Assembly: GCF_037392515.1 (NCBI RefSeq)
Contig: NC_090291.1
Coordinates: 41,461,501 to 41,525,500, forward strand
From: Haliotis asinina
Lineage: Eukaryota > Mollusca > Gastropoda > Lepetellida > Haliotidae
Direction: 5' to 3'
DNA: 64,000 nt
In this document: piece by piece, positions 10,969 through 25,900 of the stretch
How the letters are laid out: every line of letters begins with the position of its first letter
Numbering within the stretch: position 1 is the first letter of the stretch
Notes under the pieces: generated by a model
Database searches by the model: none
The model's input: the letters and a program-made list of their open reading frames with translations, nothing else
What the model was told of the DNA's origin: nothing
Made by a program: the position numbers and the translations under genes

Positions 10969-13900
10969 GTAGGTAAAGCTTTACAGTAATCTGTGTCCGA
11001 TGGATAACTAAGACAGTGTTAACTGTATCTAGTAAACACGTATTACTGAGAAAAGTGAGTCTCAGATTGATGTTGTCATTCCTGTTGATATTCTGTATAA
11101 TAACGAACCATGAACTGGCTGTGCGTGACGATGCAAAAATGAACCTTAGTATAATTCAATCTACATTTCATCTGAGAAGAAGCGGTGTATCCATATACGA
11201 TTATAAGAGGGTTTATTAGACACAATCCAGTTTCAAACCAGTCTGCAAAAGGCTAGCCATGCCTGTCGGACCAACCTTCAATTTACATAGACACACACTT
11301 GCCGGGGATCTCTACACAAATAGAGAGGTTTGGCTTCCTTATACACGGACAGACATGTGTGGGAGAAATGTACATCCAAGTGACCTGCCGCCATTAGCAC
11401 AGGAGAAATAGTAGCTGGTTTGTTAACAACGTGTAAATGTTGTTTACTGTTTTTCGGGTACTCAAGTACTAGATCAACTACTGTTTGTGCGCTAAGCTGT
11501 TGTACAAGCATTTCATACAAACCAAACCTCCAGCTTTGAGACGTCTGACATAAGAGGAGAATGTGTCGTTTCAGTCATCAGCAACCTATTAGATGTTTTC
11601 CTATTATGTTATAGATTTCGCCACGATATGCCATTATTCCATCCTAACGCTGATCTGTGCTGCACGATACTAGTTTCTCTTCACTGAACTTTTTTTATTT
11701 TGTTTTGGTATTTTTTTAAATTTTTGCTATGTATATCTGTCAGTGAGTACAGAAGAGTATATTTTGTACAGTTACGTTTGGTAGTTCTCTAAAGTAACAA
11801 TAAGCAATATTCAAGCTTGACGGTCTTATGCCTTGACCAGACAATCCAGTGATCGACATCATGAGCTTTTTTCTGTCTGGCGATTGGAAGCTCTGACTTT
11901 TCTGTGTACAGCAATATGTTAATCGCAGAAATACTAACAATGTTCTTCCCTGAATGTTTTCGAGGTTATACTTGGTGGTGATACTGAAGGCCTTTCACAA
12001 TGGTGTGAGACGAAAGTCGGATACTGGGTTGAACGTGTTTCGGGTCATGAGCATTTCGTGAACTATGTAATTGATCACCGTGTCGACTTCACAACATTCC
12101 TTACATACATTGGTCTGAAACCTGTCAAAAGAATCAGCTCTATATATTGCCTGTTTCTGAATACATTACACCTTGACTAAAGTAAACTGCATTCATGTTT
12201 ATGATTATTGCCCAAACGCTCTCGACATCGGCCTTCACCCTTTACGCTGATCTGACCTCTCAGCGACAGAACGTCAGAAGGATATAATTAAGAACGTTAA
12301 ACTTGCTGAGCCGGTGTAAGATTGAAAACATACCCAAGTTGGAAAGGTACCCGATGTACGTTTTCAACATTGAATTAATACCCCGGGTCACTTTTGAACG
12401 CCATTTTTTTCAACATTGAATAATTACCAGTCTGCGAACTCATTTTTGCAGGGGTCTTCTCTCAACGCCAGTTTTCATTCTTACACCGGCCATAAGCTGG
12501 TTGCTGGCTCCTTTTTGCGCGCTAACCTTCCTATACTTTTTTGCGATCTGCAAAATTATGGTTTTAATGGGTGAAGGTAATTATATGTACTTTAATATTG
12601 ATGTACAATGTAGGTGACTGTCCCCACCACAGCCCCCAATGCATGTCATGTACACATCCAATGTCATCACCCCCACCCCGTCCCCTTGGTATATACAGAC
12701 CTATCTCTTCGTGTGATTTTAAGAGTGATTTGAGTGATCTTTAGTCATATTGTGCAAGAATAAACCAGGTTCGCGTGAGATCTATCTGGTTTGTTATGAG
12801 TGACTTTCATCGTGCTCTGTCTTCGTAAGGTTATACCAGTAATCACTTGGTTTTACTCATTGTGCACAGTGTGGTGACGTGTCAGACTCTACATCTAAAT
12901 ATAAGCAGCATAACTTGATGTCTTTAGAGGAGCACGTTTTGTTATTCAACGTGTTGACAGCATTCTGAGTCAGCGTCATTGTACTGATCAGAGTTGACAA
13001 AGTGGAGGAATAGCAAGCCCATCCCGAGATAGTGACCCTCGTGACCCAAATTCAAGCTACCAGCATTGTCGTATATTAGGTTAAATGAAAAAGTGAAATG
13101 TTTCTCTGGCATCGCATGCCACTTTTATTGGTAACAACTGTTATTGGCATTCAGGCAAAATAAGTTTGACTTGGCCGCGTCCAGAGGTCTGTTTATGTGG
13201 CTATACGCTTTTTCATACGTAAACATTATCATTGACCCCGGGATAGCACACTGTAAATATATGTAATTAAAGGCTACAGCTCGTTATGTCATACATGTAG
13301 TCTCTAAGAGAAAACAAACACATTTCCCCGGTCCGCGTCGCAGCACAATGTATGTTTCATCACGGAGGTCATGGCTGTCATCTCCCACAGGTTGTGATAA
13401 CACCTTAATGAGTAATGCCTTCCTGACAGATAGAGGGTAGCAGCGTCTCGTGTTCACTGGACCGCGACAAGGCCAGGCACGTCTGTGGGATTGTGTTTTT
13501 GGCCTGTGGGGATTTGACCTTGATTTCTAATCTAGACTTGCCGAGACTTTCCATGGCAGCTTCTGGCCAGTGAAAGCTAAATTTCAATATTCCCATTTCC
13601 CATCTCATAGGGACTTTTTCAGTGAAAAAGCAATTACTAATCTATATTCAAATAATTATATTTAATTACAAATCTATATTTAAATAATGACGTTAAAAAA
13701 CTATGCGTTAGTCAAGGTTTGGTTGTGCCTCTTCACGATTTCACGATAAAGTTAGTAGTTTGAGAAACTCTAATTATATCGACATTTGATTGCTATTTTC
13801 AGTGGTATTATTGATATATTGTTGTTCATATTTGTATGTTATCCGATTAGCCGTGCAATACAATTGTAGAGGCGCGAAGCCCATTTCTGGTGTCCCTCGT

Positions 13901-16900
13901 CGTAATATTGCCGGAATATTGCTAAAACTGGCGTAAAATCATACCCACTCACTCAGTCATATAGCCCCGGATCGCTCTTTCACAAAGCGACTGTAGCCCC
14001 ACCACGAGCGCGAGTATATGTTGAAGATAGTTGCACGTCTTTCTCAAACTAAAAGTCAATCATGTTTTGCCGACTCGTTTAACGTTTCATGTGACACGTA
14101 CTCACGTAAATAATACTGTATAAGCTGTTTGTGTGGGTGCATACACGTTTGTACATGGGTCACAGCAGGCATCAGCTGTATACTGCCTACATCGCAGTAT
14201 ATGACACTATAGCTTCACATACCGCATTCAGTGCAACACGCATACGGGTTGCGATTTTACAGTATTTAGACCAATACTTAGTCTCTGAATATATAATTTT
14301 GATAGTGACAAATAAACCAATAAAAGAGCTTCAGGGAAACCAGAGATTCAGATCCTGAGACTTTAGCGTCCGCGTGCTTTAGCTGCGCGTTATAACACCG
14401 TACACGGGGCCAGGCCTTGTCTGCGAACTTTACCGTGTCTACGTTTAACTGTAAGTCGATTTGAGGAACAGCTGCAAACCACGAGACGGGGTACTATCCG
14501 AAATATTTGTACTGTAGGAAACTGTATTAGGCAGTGACTACTGACATTCGTTGTGGCGTCTGTTACAAACAGCACGTTTGATTACGAGAGGAAAGACTAG
14601 ATTGGCGTAGTGACGTCAGCTCAGTCTGACGTAATGCAAAACATGCTTGAGAGAAGCACCTAAGGAACTTTAATTTATTGGTTTACCATGCTCGTTGTCC
14701 GTTGTCGTTTTGTGGATGGCGAGTTCATTTTATTAGTGAAGACTAGTTCAGCAGCAGATACGAGTACTGCTGTCTCTAAGGTGCGCTGTTTGCCACTTGG
14801 CCAATGAAGATTATCGTGTTAGGATTGGTTTACAGCAGTTCATGCTTGTGGTAAGCGGCAGCTAATAGAATTGGGTGGTCAGACTCGCTGACTTTCAGGA
14901 ATATTTTGTCGTATCCCTGTTTCAGTTCAGCAATTCAATGCTTGTAATGTCACTCATTGGATTGTCCTGTTCGAACTTAACGAGGGTGTAAACTAATACA
15001 CAATGGAAACAACAAACAAACACTGTGATGAGTTTTCTTCTTGCAGACAATGATGATCAAAATGGCGGACTGCGGCAAAGATCAAAGGAAGGCCCGGATG
15101 ATGGCTTGTCACCTGACCAGCTCAGCATTGAGACTGACGAGAATCTACACATGGGCAGGAATGTCGGCCTTATCAGCGGCATCTCATTGATCGTCGGCTC
15201 CATCATCGGTACGTTTGTTCACATGGATGAAAATAAGGCGTTCTCCACTAAACGCCTTGACATATTAAATTGTCCCTCATTTGGCACTGAACGAACTTAT
15301 GTTTTAAGACGTAACTCTCTGATGTAGATAAGAATGTCACATGAAGGTTTGTCTGTTCTCAGACAGGGTTCAATGTGTGGAATTATATAATACTTAAACT
15401 CCTCCTTTCCTCTGCTAGATATTTCTTTGTGCAAGGCACAATACGTTTGGGTCAATGGGACTGAGGTTAAAAGGGGCGATGGAGTAGCTCAGTGGTTTAA
15501 CCGTTCGCTCTTCACACCAAAGACGCCTGTTCGATTCCCCATATGAGTATAGTGTGTAACGTCCATTTCCGGTGTCCCCTGCCATAACGTAAAGTCAACC
15601 AGTCACTAACTGAAAACAAAAGACATTTTAGCACAACATCATTTTTTCCTGCAAGTGGACAGGCCGTCTTCTCGGGGTCTTCCACGTGCAGTGTCCTATG
15701 CCCCATACACCACTCCCAACTTTGGTCTCACGGCTTTCAGCCAAGTACACCGTCTTCCTGACCGAAACATCTCTGCATTACAGGGTCGGGTATCTTCATC
15801 TCGCCGAAGGGAGTACTCAGCGACACAGGATCTGTAGGTCTGAGTCTGGTTGTCTGGGCACTGTCTGGACTCATTGCTTTACTTGGTAAGTCTACTAGAA
15901 GTCCGCTGGAAGTTTGATATCCAAATGATGTTGTGCATTCAAGCACAGTTTCTACTTATATCACCCGTTGCACCAGTAGTTCCACGTCTTCAGTACCACT
16001 GAGACTAACCTAAACAATTAGACATTTCAAAAATATAACCTGGGACTATTTTAGCTCACTTAGATAGCAGTAAGTCACTATGTTAATGCATTGTTACGGT
16101 TAACAATTTGCCGTGAGGTATAAGAAATCCCCTCAGAACCAGCAAAATATAACACAGATAAGTCTGAAATATGCAGTATTATGTATTGAGCACACAAGAG
16201 CAAGATACAAAGATCCACAAAAGATTTTTCTAGTCCAATGCAATTGAGTCAAATCTAAAGTAATGGGTCACAAATATAATATCAACTCACCAAAGCCTTG
16301 GTTTGAGAGTGAGAAATAGTCATACTGAATGTAACACGGCGAGCGGTCAGGCAACGGTCATATGGGTTAAGCGTTGATGAAGAGGCAGGCAGATTGATGT
16401 ACTCCAGTTATTTCGAGAGTAGTCCATGTCGTCAACACGACAACCGTATATTTATACCTCACTGATTCTTGAATATTCAACCACTATACGACCATCGCCA
16501 TTAACTTAGAACCTTCTCATAGTCTCCCGGAAGTCAACAATTAATCAAAACACTTCTCGAAGGGAGGTAATTCTAGAGAACTACCGTAAAGGCCTCCCAC
16601 TAAAACACTGATAGCACTGAAAACTTATGATACGAAATGTGACCTGCAACAACTATCACTTAATCAGTAATGCAATTTACAGAAAATACACTCTCGTAAC
16701 AGTCTGGGACTATGACTATCTTAGTGGTAAGAGAGCTTCGAAAATCTAGGCCCTGCATAGTTAATGCCACGGTATGTCTTCTTTTCTATATGAAGCCCGA
16801 GCCAAGGAATGTTCATGCTAGAGGACCTTGTCTATACGCAACTCCCGCCTCAATACAAAGTACAATCATACACAACTGTGGGATGTTTTCGTGTTACTGC

Positions 16901-19900
16901 AGTTGATCTGTCATGACGTTAAAGGTTAACGAAAGTAAGGTGATATCATTGGATGCTCATGTACATCTGTGAAGAAGTGTCCAGGTGGTTTCGATATTCC
17001 GGACGTACATGTGTTAGTCCGGATATTACAGTGTGAAAGGTACGGTCTGGATTACGGAAGTTTCGATTTAAATGATTAGCAACACAGCTCACCTACAGCA
17101 GCGTGATTACGAGATAGTGATTTCGGTCCAAGTGTGAATATCGATGTTATTTCATTGCTTTCTGTTTTCTCGACGTTTTGGTTGACTTTGTTTGTATTTT
17201 TTTAGGTGTATTTGTATTTGTTTGCTTTGCTATTGTTACTGTGTGTATGAATGGATAACTTCTGCCATAACTAACCGAGTCTTCCGAAGGTTTCCGTATA
17301 TACCGAGTCGCCAGCGTCACCTGTACATGTTCCATCGAGTTATCTCTATATTTTCTAACAGGTGCTTTGTCATACGCCGAACTGGGCACCCTGATAAGGC
17401 TGTCAGGGGGTGAATATGCCTACATCCGGGCAGCTCTCGGCAACATCTGCGCATACCTGTACGCATGGACGTCCATCATTGTCATCAGACCCTCCACCCT
17501 TGCCATCATCTGTCTCGTCTTCGCAGAGTATGTGGCAAGTTTCTTCAAGATGTGCGGCTCCCCAGTAATACCAAACAAACTGGTGGCAGCCATTGCGCTT
17601 AGTACGTAGTCATGTTCGTTTCGTTTTGTTTCACAGTGTTGATTGCAATGACTATTTTGTTATATTTTTGTGTGGATAATATCAACAGTAGCTGTCAATT
17701 GAATAAAATATAACGTGAGAAAATGTGAAGATGGCGCTGTAGATCTAGTTGTCAGACTCTCTGACAGAGAACATGTTGTGAAGAGTTGTGTACCTTAAAA
17801 AGCTTGTGCCAGGATCCGAAGGTTTTGAGTTCGATCCCAGATTGGGCCAGATAACTCTCCTCACTTTGTAGACGCACTTTGTTCGCGAGCATGTTATCAT
17901 AGTCACTTTGGGCTTTCTAGTCAAGAAACGATGAGTGACTTGGGTTTATCTGGGTCATTCAACAGTACCACGATATCGCGGTGACAGACCAAGTAATTGG
18001 TAGTGAGAAGTAATTGCGAATGTGGGGAACTATCGATCATCGGATCCTTACCTGCATTAGAAAAGCAAGTCGCTATCGTATCTCCACCATCTCTAAGCTG
18101 ACTTTACTATGGACACATACCGGTCTTAAGCCTTCCATCACTAGGAGACGGCGACAGGGTGGCCTCGTGATTAAAGTGCACGCTCGTCACATCGAGACTG
18201 GGTTTGACTGGAAGCCCATTTTCAAGGTCGAAAGTTAGACTGAAAAATGCTAAACGGTACACACAGTTATGAGTATATTATGTTCGAGATTTTGATCCGG
18301 GATGAATTAACAATCTCTCCCGACATGTTTCTTCTTCAGTTACTGTGGGTATAGTAAACAGCTGGAGCACCAAGTTGGCCGCCAGAGTGCAGGTCGTCTT
18401 CACAGCAGCCAAACTCATTGCCCTCTTCATCATCATCATCGGCGGCATAGTCAAGCTAGCGCAAGGTACGCGTAAGGAGAATCGGTGTATTTGGGCATGG
18501 GTTACTGAACACCAATTTAACCCGGATCTTAACGGGTTGTAGTGTGAAGTCTAGTTAGATATATGACTACGCCGATTTTGTAGCGTGCCAAACACTTATA
18601 GTCGTTCAGCACAGGTATTCAATGTAAGAAGTAATAGTTTGTTTGTTTGTATAATTGCATGCTGTTTTACGCCGCATTCAGAAATGTTCCGCCTATATGA
18701 TGGCGGTTAAGAAGTCTGTTAGACTCGACTTTACACATGGGATATACCTTAATACAAAAGCATTTAGGGATAAGTATTTTGTGTCTAAGGTGAAACGAAA
18801 ATAATTGTCAACATTGAAAAAGAGACATGCATCCAGTGTACTGCACTGTGGTCTCAGCAAAACAGGTAAAGAGAGCTTGGCATCCGGTGGGAAAAGGGAT
18901 CGGCACCAGTAGTTTAATTGAATCACGCAGTGTTGAGTTCTTACAAATTCTCGTGATACATTGTTAACCGCAGCACCTAGCAAAGCCATTGGGTCACCTT
19001 CTATTATTCACCTTAAAGTTATTTTTCCAGGTAACACGGCTGTGCTGGCGACGGGTTTTACCGGATCAACAACCTCGCCTTCAGTAATCGCCCTTGCTTT
19101 TTATGGTGCATTGTGGGCATACGACGGATGGTAATTGCAGTTATTTGTATTGAGTGACTGAGTGTCACTTTACGCCGCACTCAGCAATATTCCAGATATA
19201 TGCCGTTGCTATGTAAACAAATCGAGTCTGGACCAAACAATCCAGTGATCAACATCATGAGAATCGATCTACGCATTTGGGATATGATGACATGTGTCAG
19301 CGAGCCTGACCACCCGATCCCGTTGGTCGCCTCTTATGACCAACATGGGTTACTGAAGAACAGTTCTAACCCTGATCGTCACGGGAGAAAATTGATATAT
19401 AGCGTTGTATTCAAATCTATCTTTAAAAATGTGAAAAACGTAGACCCACACACACCCTTCAGACAAACACACTCACGCGCCCTTACCCACTGTGCGCACT
19501 TGCTTCTTTACACGCATAGAAAACATTTATACTCGCTGAAGCGTTACATCCGTTTAAATTTTTCGAGTAAACAACTATCAAATAACACGTGCACTTAAAA
19601 AAATTGCTGCACTCGCACTTTAGCGCAGCAGTGCTCTCACGACAACGCTCTCAGTTTGTAGGTATATTTTACCTGGAGTTACCTGTTCAAATACACTCAG
19701 ATCTTTTGTACTGACGGGGTTGTTTACTGTGCCTGTACGTTTGGAGTAGAAACTGCACCACTCGAAATGATTAAACTAAAGACTAACAGTGTATGGACCA
19801 GTCACGTTTCCTCCGACGTTTACACCGGCGAATAGACTAACAGCTAGTCTCTGATATGAACATATTTTACTGAAAAAACGTTCATAGTGAAAAAAAAAAT

Positions 19901-22900
19901 AATATAATGAAATGGAGCCCTGAGACTTTATCATTTTCAGAAGCTAAGGATATCCAGACTTGCCACATTTTCTAGACTTGCGTGGGCATTCTTGGATATA
20001 TATACTTCAGGGTCTGTACGACAGACTAACCCGCGAAGATCAGGGCTAGAAATGGTCTTCAGTAACCCATGCTTGTAAGAGGCGACTGACGGGATCGGGT
20101 GGCTGACTTGGTTGACACCCAACTGTATAGCTCATAAGCTCAGATCCAGACCTGACAACCTATTGGCAGGGGTTCAATGTGGTTTTTTTAAAAGCGACTT
20201 ACCACAGGGCAAGTGAATTCAAGAAAGTAACTTGTCCTGACTAATTTTCCACTAGTCCTGATTTTATGACACAATGTTTGATGTTAATGTTGCTTGTCGT
20301 AAGAGGCGACTAACGGGATCGGGAGATCAGGCTCGCTGACTTGGTTGACATATGTCATCGGTTCCCAGTTATGCAGATCGATGCTGTTGATCACTGGATT
20401 ATCTGGCCCAGACTCGATTATTTACAAACCGCCGCCATGGAATATTGCTGAGTGCGGCGTAAAACTGAACTCACTCACTCTGTTGTTAGCACCGTCATAG
20501 ATAATACTTCTGCTATAACTATTCCGGCTGTAATAAATAGAGTGTGGACCAGGCAGTCTGGTATTTGCTATCATGAGCTTCGATTCAAACAGTTGGGGTC
20601 CGATGACATCAAACCACCCGACTCATTTAGTCACCTCCTAAGACAAGCCCTGGTTGCTTAGCATTTATACTGAACAGCAAAGGAAACGCAAGTTTCGAAA
20701 AAATGAAATCTCATAAAACAAAAGGTTCATGTTTATATCTAAGATATATAAAACTTAACCAAAAAAGCCAACAAAATAACCATAAAGATGGGTATAGTTT
20801 GCTGTTCAGTATATGTTTTTAACCAAACTCACCACAGGTATTGCAAGGTTACTTGAGATTCACTTCCGCAAAGACTAGCGAACATTAGTTGAGTTAGTTA
20901 AGGATACTTTTCGGTTTACAAATAAGAATGAACAGATACCTTGCTTGTGAAAACCTTTCTGTAAACGCTCACAGGCTCCGTATGATATCAAACAGTGGAT
21001 ACAAGGAGGGGGGGAGGGAGTCCATTCTATTTCTAAGGTGGAAAATATTCCCCAACTGTGTAATTTCTAGGCAGCAGTTAAAAGATTTAAAATTTGTTGT
21101 GCGGAAAATATACCTGTTTCTTCCAGGTCTGGAGAATAACCTTTAAACATGGACTCAGACTCGAGAATGACTAAACAAGTAGAGAATGACATGGAAATAC
21201 TGGTCTGCCTCAGTTTTGCCCTGAAAAAGTAACCGTTCCGGGCTCCTTTTGAATATCTTTTTAAATGGGCTAAGATACTAAAAAAATACCCATCGGTCAT
21301 TTTGCGTGAAAATGGATAGACTGTGAGATGGGTCTCAGTAAATAGATCCAGTGAGTTTAGTTTTACGCCGCACTCAGCAGAATTCCAGGTATGTGGCGGC
21401 GTTTTGTAAGTAATCGAATCTAGACCAGACAATCCAGTACTCAACAGCATGAGCAGTGATCTACACAACTGAGATACGACGACTTGTGTCAACCCTGTCA
21501 GCGAGCCTGACCAGCCGAGTGATAGTCGCGACAAGCATGGTTAAAAAAAATAACCCTGATCTACACGGGTCGTAAATATACTACCCCAAGAATGAAACGC
21601 ATATGAGATTTGTACTTTTAAAGGATCTATTAATTACCTATTGTGTTCAACAATCGTCAAAATATGTAACCAAACTGTTGATAACATGATTTTTATACAG
21701 TGGCACAGGTGAAAAATCAATTTTAGCCGAAAATGTTGATTTTTATGAGATTTCTTACAAGTATTAAACAGGCATCGCCACAACGAAACAGAAATCCCTT
21801 TCCCGTTGAAATTGTGCAGCAAAGAGCATGCACTGTCTGGCAATAAAATCCAGATTACTTTCGGAAATTGGCATTCGTTCGGACGTTTCAAGTTCAAATC
21901 ACTAGTGGAACATCCCCACTGAAAGAATACACGCAGCAAATAATCAATCTTCTGTTGCAAGGTGTCTGACTGTTAGTCTGACGATCATGTATAACGAATG
22001 ACCGTCCCCGTACAGGCAGACCTCGAGTTACCACTGCAGCCCAAGATCGGGTATAACAGTTGCGTTATCGTACTGCTACGGGTGAGAACCCAGCATCCAG
22101 GGACCCGGACTTCGGAGGATATCCGGTAAAACTGTACGGAACACGTTGAACGGGATTGGTATGAGGGTGAGGAGATACGACCACAGTTGTACTACGTCGT
22201 CACCATATGCACCCCGTTCAGTGTCTCCGTTATCTAACAGTATCCACCTGGTTGTATAGACATTACCTTCTTCTAAACTGGTGCAAAACTTCACGCAAAA
22301 AAGTCTGTTTGTGGACAAGTTGTACATGTTTGAAAATGCAACATTTCTGGTCTGTGCGTTTCCTTTTCGGGATAATATATATTGAATGTTCTTTCCAATC
22401 TCTTAAATCAATTGGATGTGCCCTGTGACGTAAGTGTGAATTCGAATCAATGTTTTTCAGGAACAATCTTAACTTTGTTACCGAGGAGATCAAAGAGCCA
22501 AAGAAGTGAGTACCTGTCACTATGAACACTTTGTGAGTACGCTCCATGACGCGGGCCAACTACGCGGTCGAACCAGGGAGTGTGTACACACATACATCTA
22601 CTAACAAGTCTAGTTGGTGGCACACGTGTTTGTTTTTTTAAGTCTGAAGTTTAATCATTATTTCATTTTGATAATTTGCTTGCCGGTGTATTTCATAAAT
22701 TACAACAACGGCAAAATAAAATAATCGTATTATAAATACAGTTAATATATCCTCATCGTTATACATTTTCATGGTGTAATCATAAATCGCTAAACGGATA
22801 TACAAAATAGAAAAGACGTGGGCTTCAATGACTTTGTCAGATTTGCGAGGCCTGCTTAGCACCCTTTAAAAGATGATATGTCTGTGCAGAAACCTTCCCC

Positions 22901-25900
22901 GAGCCAACATCATTGGCGTCATCCTCGTCACTGTCGTGTACGTCCTCACCAACATCTCCTACTTGGCCGTCTTGACCACTCAGCAACTGTTAGACTCCGC
23001 GGCTGTGGCAGTGGTATGTTTTGGACTGATCTCATGTTTCGATACATCTTGCTTCTTTGTTTATTGTTGTTTTACGCCGCACTCAGCAATATTCCAACAA
23101 CATGGCGGCGGTCCGTAAATAATCGTATCTGGTTAAGACAATCCAAGTATCAACAATATGCATGCCGATCTACGCAACTGGGATCAGATGACATGTGTCA
23201 ACCAAGTCGGCGAACCTGACCACCCGATCTTGTTAGTCTCCCATTACGACAGGCTTCAAATCCGCTTCCTTTTTAGGTGTGGCATTCTTGTATTTTAATG
23301 GCTGAAGAAAAAAAACAGCGGACGGATTGTCGGCGATAATTATGTTTGATGGTCCTACTATTAACCATCGGTTCGAATGTTGCGTCCGCGTTAACATGGT
23401 CGAAGAGTTGCCGTCATTTGACACTAGAATGCAGTCTATTGTCTCTGTACTCTGTGGGAATGTAGTTTTAGGCGTAGTCGATGTTGTTTCTCGATACGCC
23501 TCCACGTGTGTATGCTCGCTCGTTTGGCTGTATCTGTTTGTGTATATTTGGTCTGTGAAATGCATCCAGACTGTGGAATGTATGTTGGGATGTGACATCT
23601 TTCATTTTCGCTCTTTGCAACGTGTATTACTCATTTTCAAGACCCGTGAAGGTCTGGGGGAGATTTGGCATCCAGCAACCCATGCTTGTTATAAAAGGCG
23701 ACAAACGGTATAGACAAACGGGGTCGGGTAGTCAGACTCGCTGTCTTGGTTGACACATGCCATCGGTTCCCAATTGTGAAGATCGATGCTGAGGCAACTG
23801 ATCACTGGAATGTCTGGTCCAGACTCGATTATTTACAGACCGCCGCCTTGTAGCTGGAATATTTCTGAGAGCGGCGTAAAAACTAAGCTCACTCACTCAA
23901 ACACTTTCTTTCAAAGTGTATTTACCAACTTCCTTTCAAAGTGTATTTACCAACTGTATGATTATTTTTCAGACATGGGGTGACCTCATTCTTGGTGCCG
24001 CAGCCATCATCATGCCTTTGTCAGTCATGATCTCAACATTCGGGGCGGCAAACGGAACAGCCTTCAGTGGATCCAGGTTAGGCCTACTTCTGTTCTGCAT
24101 TACTTATGAAGCGATTTGTATACCTGCTTCCTGGAACAGGATCAGTATCCATGGTGATATATATGATAAACATTCCAAATGTTCTGCCGAAGAACATTTC
24201 TCTTGCACCAGTGACCCATTGTTAGACACAGTGTCTCTACGTCTCACAACGTAAACAAAAAATATCGGCGCCGTGAAGTAAAAAAACCCTACGATATGCT
24301 GTAAAGGACCTTTTTCAAACATTGTCAGACCCTTAAATTGGTCTTCGGCAACCCAACACCGCATCAGGTGGTCAGGCTCGCTGACTTGGTTGACACATGT
24401 CATCGGTTCTCAGTTGCGTAGATCGATGCTCTTGATGGGTGTTCATGGTGACTGCGGTATGGTATCTCTCAGTGAGCTAATACTAAAAGACCAGCTGTCA
24501 CAAGCAGCCACACATACACACGCATGCACGTCGTCACATGAGCTAAATGTTCTAAAGCACGACGTTAAAACCCATTTCACCTCACCTCACCTCACCTCAC
24601 CTCACCTCACCTCACCTCACCTCACCTCACCTCACCTCACCCATGTGTACGGCAAGGGTTAATTTGAGAGCTGATCTTCACTTACCTCTCATGAGACCCT
24701 GACTCAATCAGCTAGTACATTATCGTACTCAGAGTTGTAGGTGTTTCTATAAGGTGGCGTAAACAGCAATCGTTCTAATCTGTTGCTAGGGTGGTATACG
24801 CTGCGGCCCGCGACAACAACCTACCGGAAGTGCTGTCGTTCATCCAGGTGAAGCAGCTCACGCCGATGCCGTCGATGTTGTTTACGGTATGTACAACGCC
24901 GTGTGGCGATGTCTCTTTGTAAGGTGGAAATGCATTGCTGAGTGAACTGAGGAATCGAGGATCAAACTGCGTTTCAGAAACTAATAATAGCTGGTAGAAA
25001 ACCATTATACACTGATAAGACGCTGCAGAGATGACGACCGACTGTACAATCAATTATGAGTGTGTCTAAGCCGCCTTCTGTAATATTCCACCACGGAGGG
25101 AACACAAGAAATGGACTTCACACCTTGTACCCATGTGGGGAATCGAACCAGGGTGGTCGAACTGGCCCCACCGCCCACTGTCAATTAGATATGTGAGGGA
25201 CATTTTGGCTGCAGAGTTTTCACATGTCAGGAATCTGCTGAAGAATAATTACAACACTAAACAAAACTATTTTTCCTTGTTTAGATCTTCATCTCCATCC
25301 TCATGATCATCCCCGGCGACATCGGCAGCCTCATCGACTTCTTCAGCTTCACCGCCTGGATGTTCTACGGCATGACCTTCCTCTCCCTCATCGTCCTCAG
25401 GTTTAAGATGAAGGACGCACCAAGACCATATAAGGTTAAGAGTCGACATGTGTATTCAAATTCACTATGACATCATTTGCTTAAAGTATTATCTGATATC
25501 ACACACTGTGGGAAAAGTGAGGTTGCAACTATCGGTCCCGGGTAAAACAAGGTTGTTCATCAAGACCCCACCTTAAGTAAGATGGTCAAACAAAATCACA
25601 GAGAAAGTAAGGTGGTCCAACATAATCCTAGCAAAAGTAAGGTGGTCCAAGATAATCCTAGCGAAAGTAAGGTGGTCCAAGATAATCCTAGCGAAAGTAA
25701 GGTGGTCCAACACAATCAAGACACGAAAGTAATTAAGCAACACAATCCAAGCGAAAGTAAGGTAGTCCAACACTATCTTAGTAAACGTAAGGTAGTCCAC
25801 TACAATCCTAGCGAACGTAAAGTGGTGCAACACATACTCAGCGAAAGTAAGGGTAGTCCACCACAATCCCAGCGAAAGTAAGAACTTTTTCACTGATACG

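Noticed and set aside
11947..12180. Start-less open frame ending near 12180 on the + strand
   Set aside because: About 75 codons with plausible composition, but no start, splice support or recognised family.
15476..15545. tRNA gene suggested by A- and B-box matches
   Set aside because: No acceptor-stem pairing could be traced, and the sequence continues as the SINE body seen in at least eight other copies.
22873..23219. Long + strand frames of 81 and 113 codons
   Set aside because: One frame contains the true transporter exon (22890-23013), but both run on into intron and a SINE; only the exon is kept.
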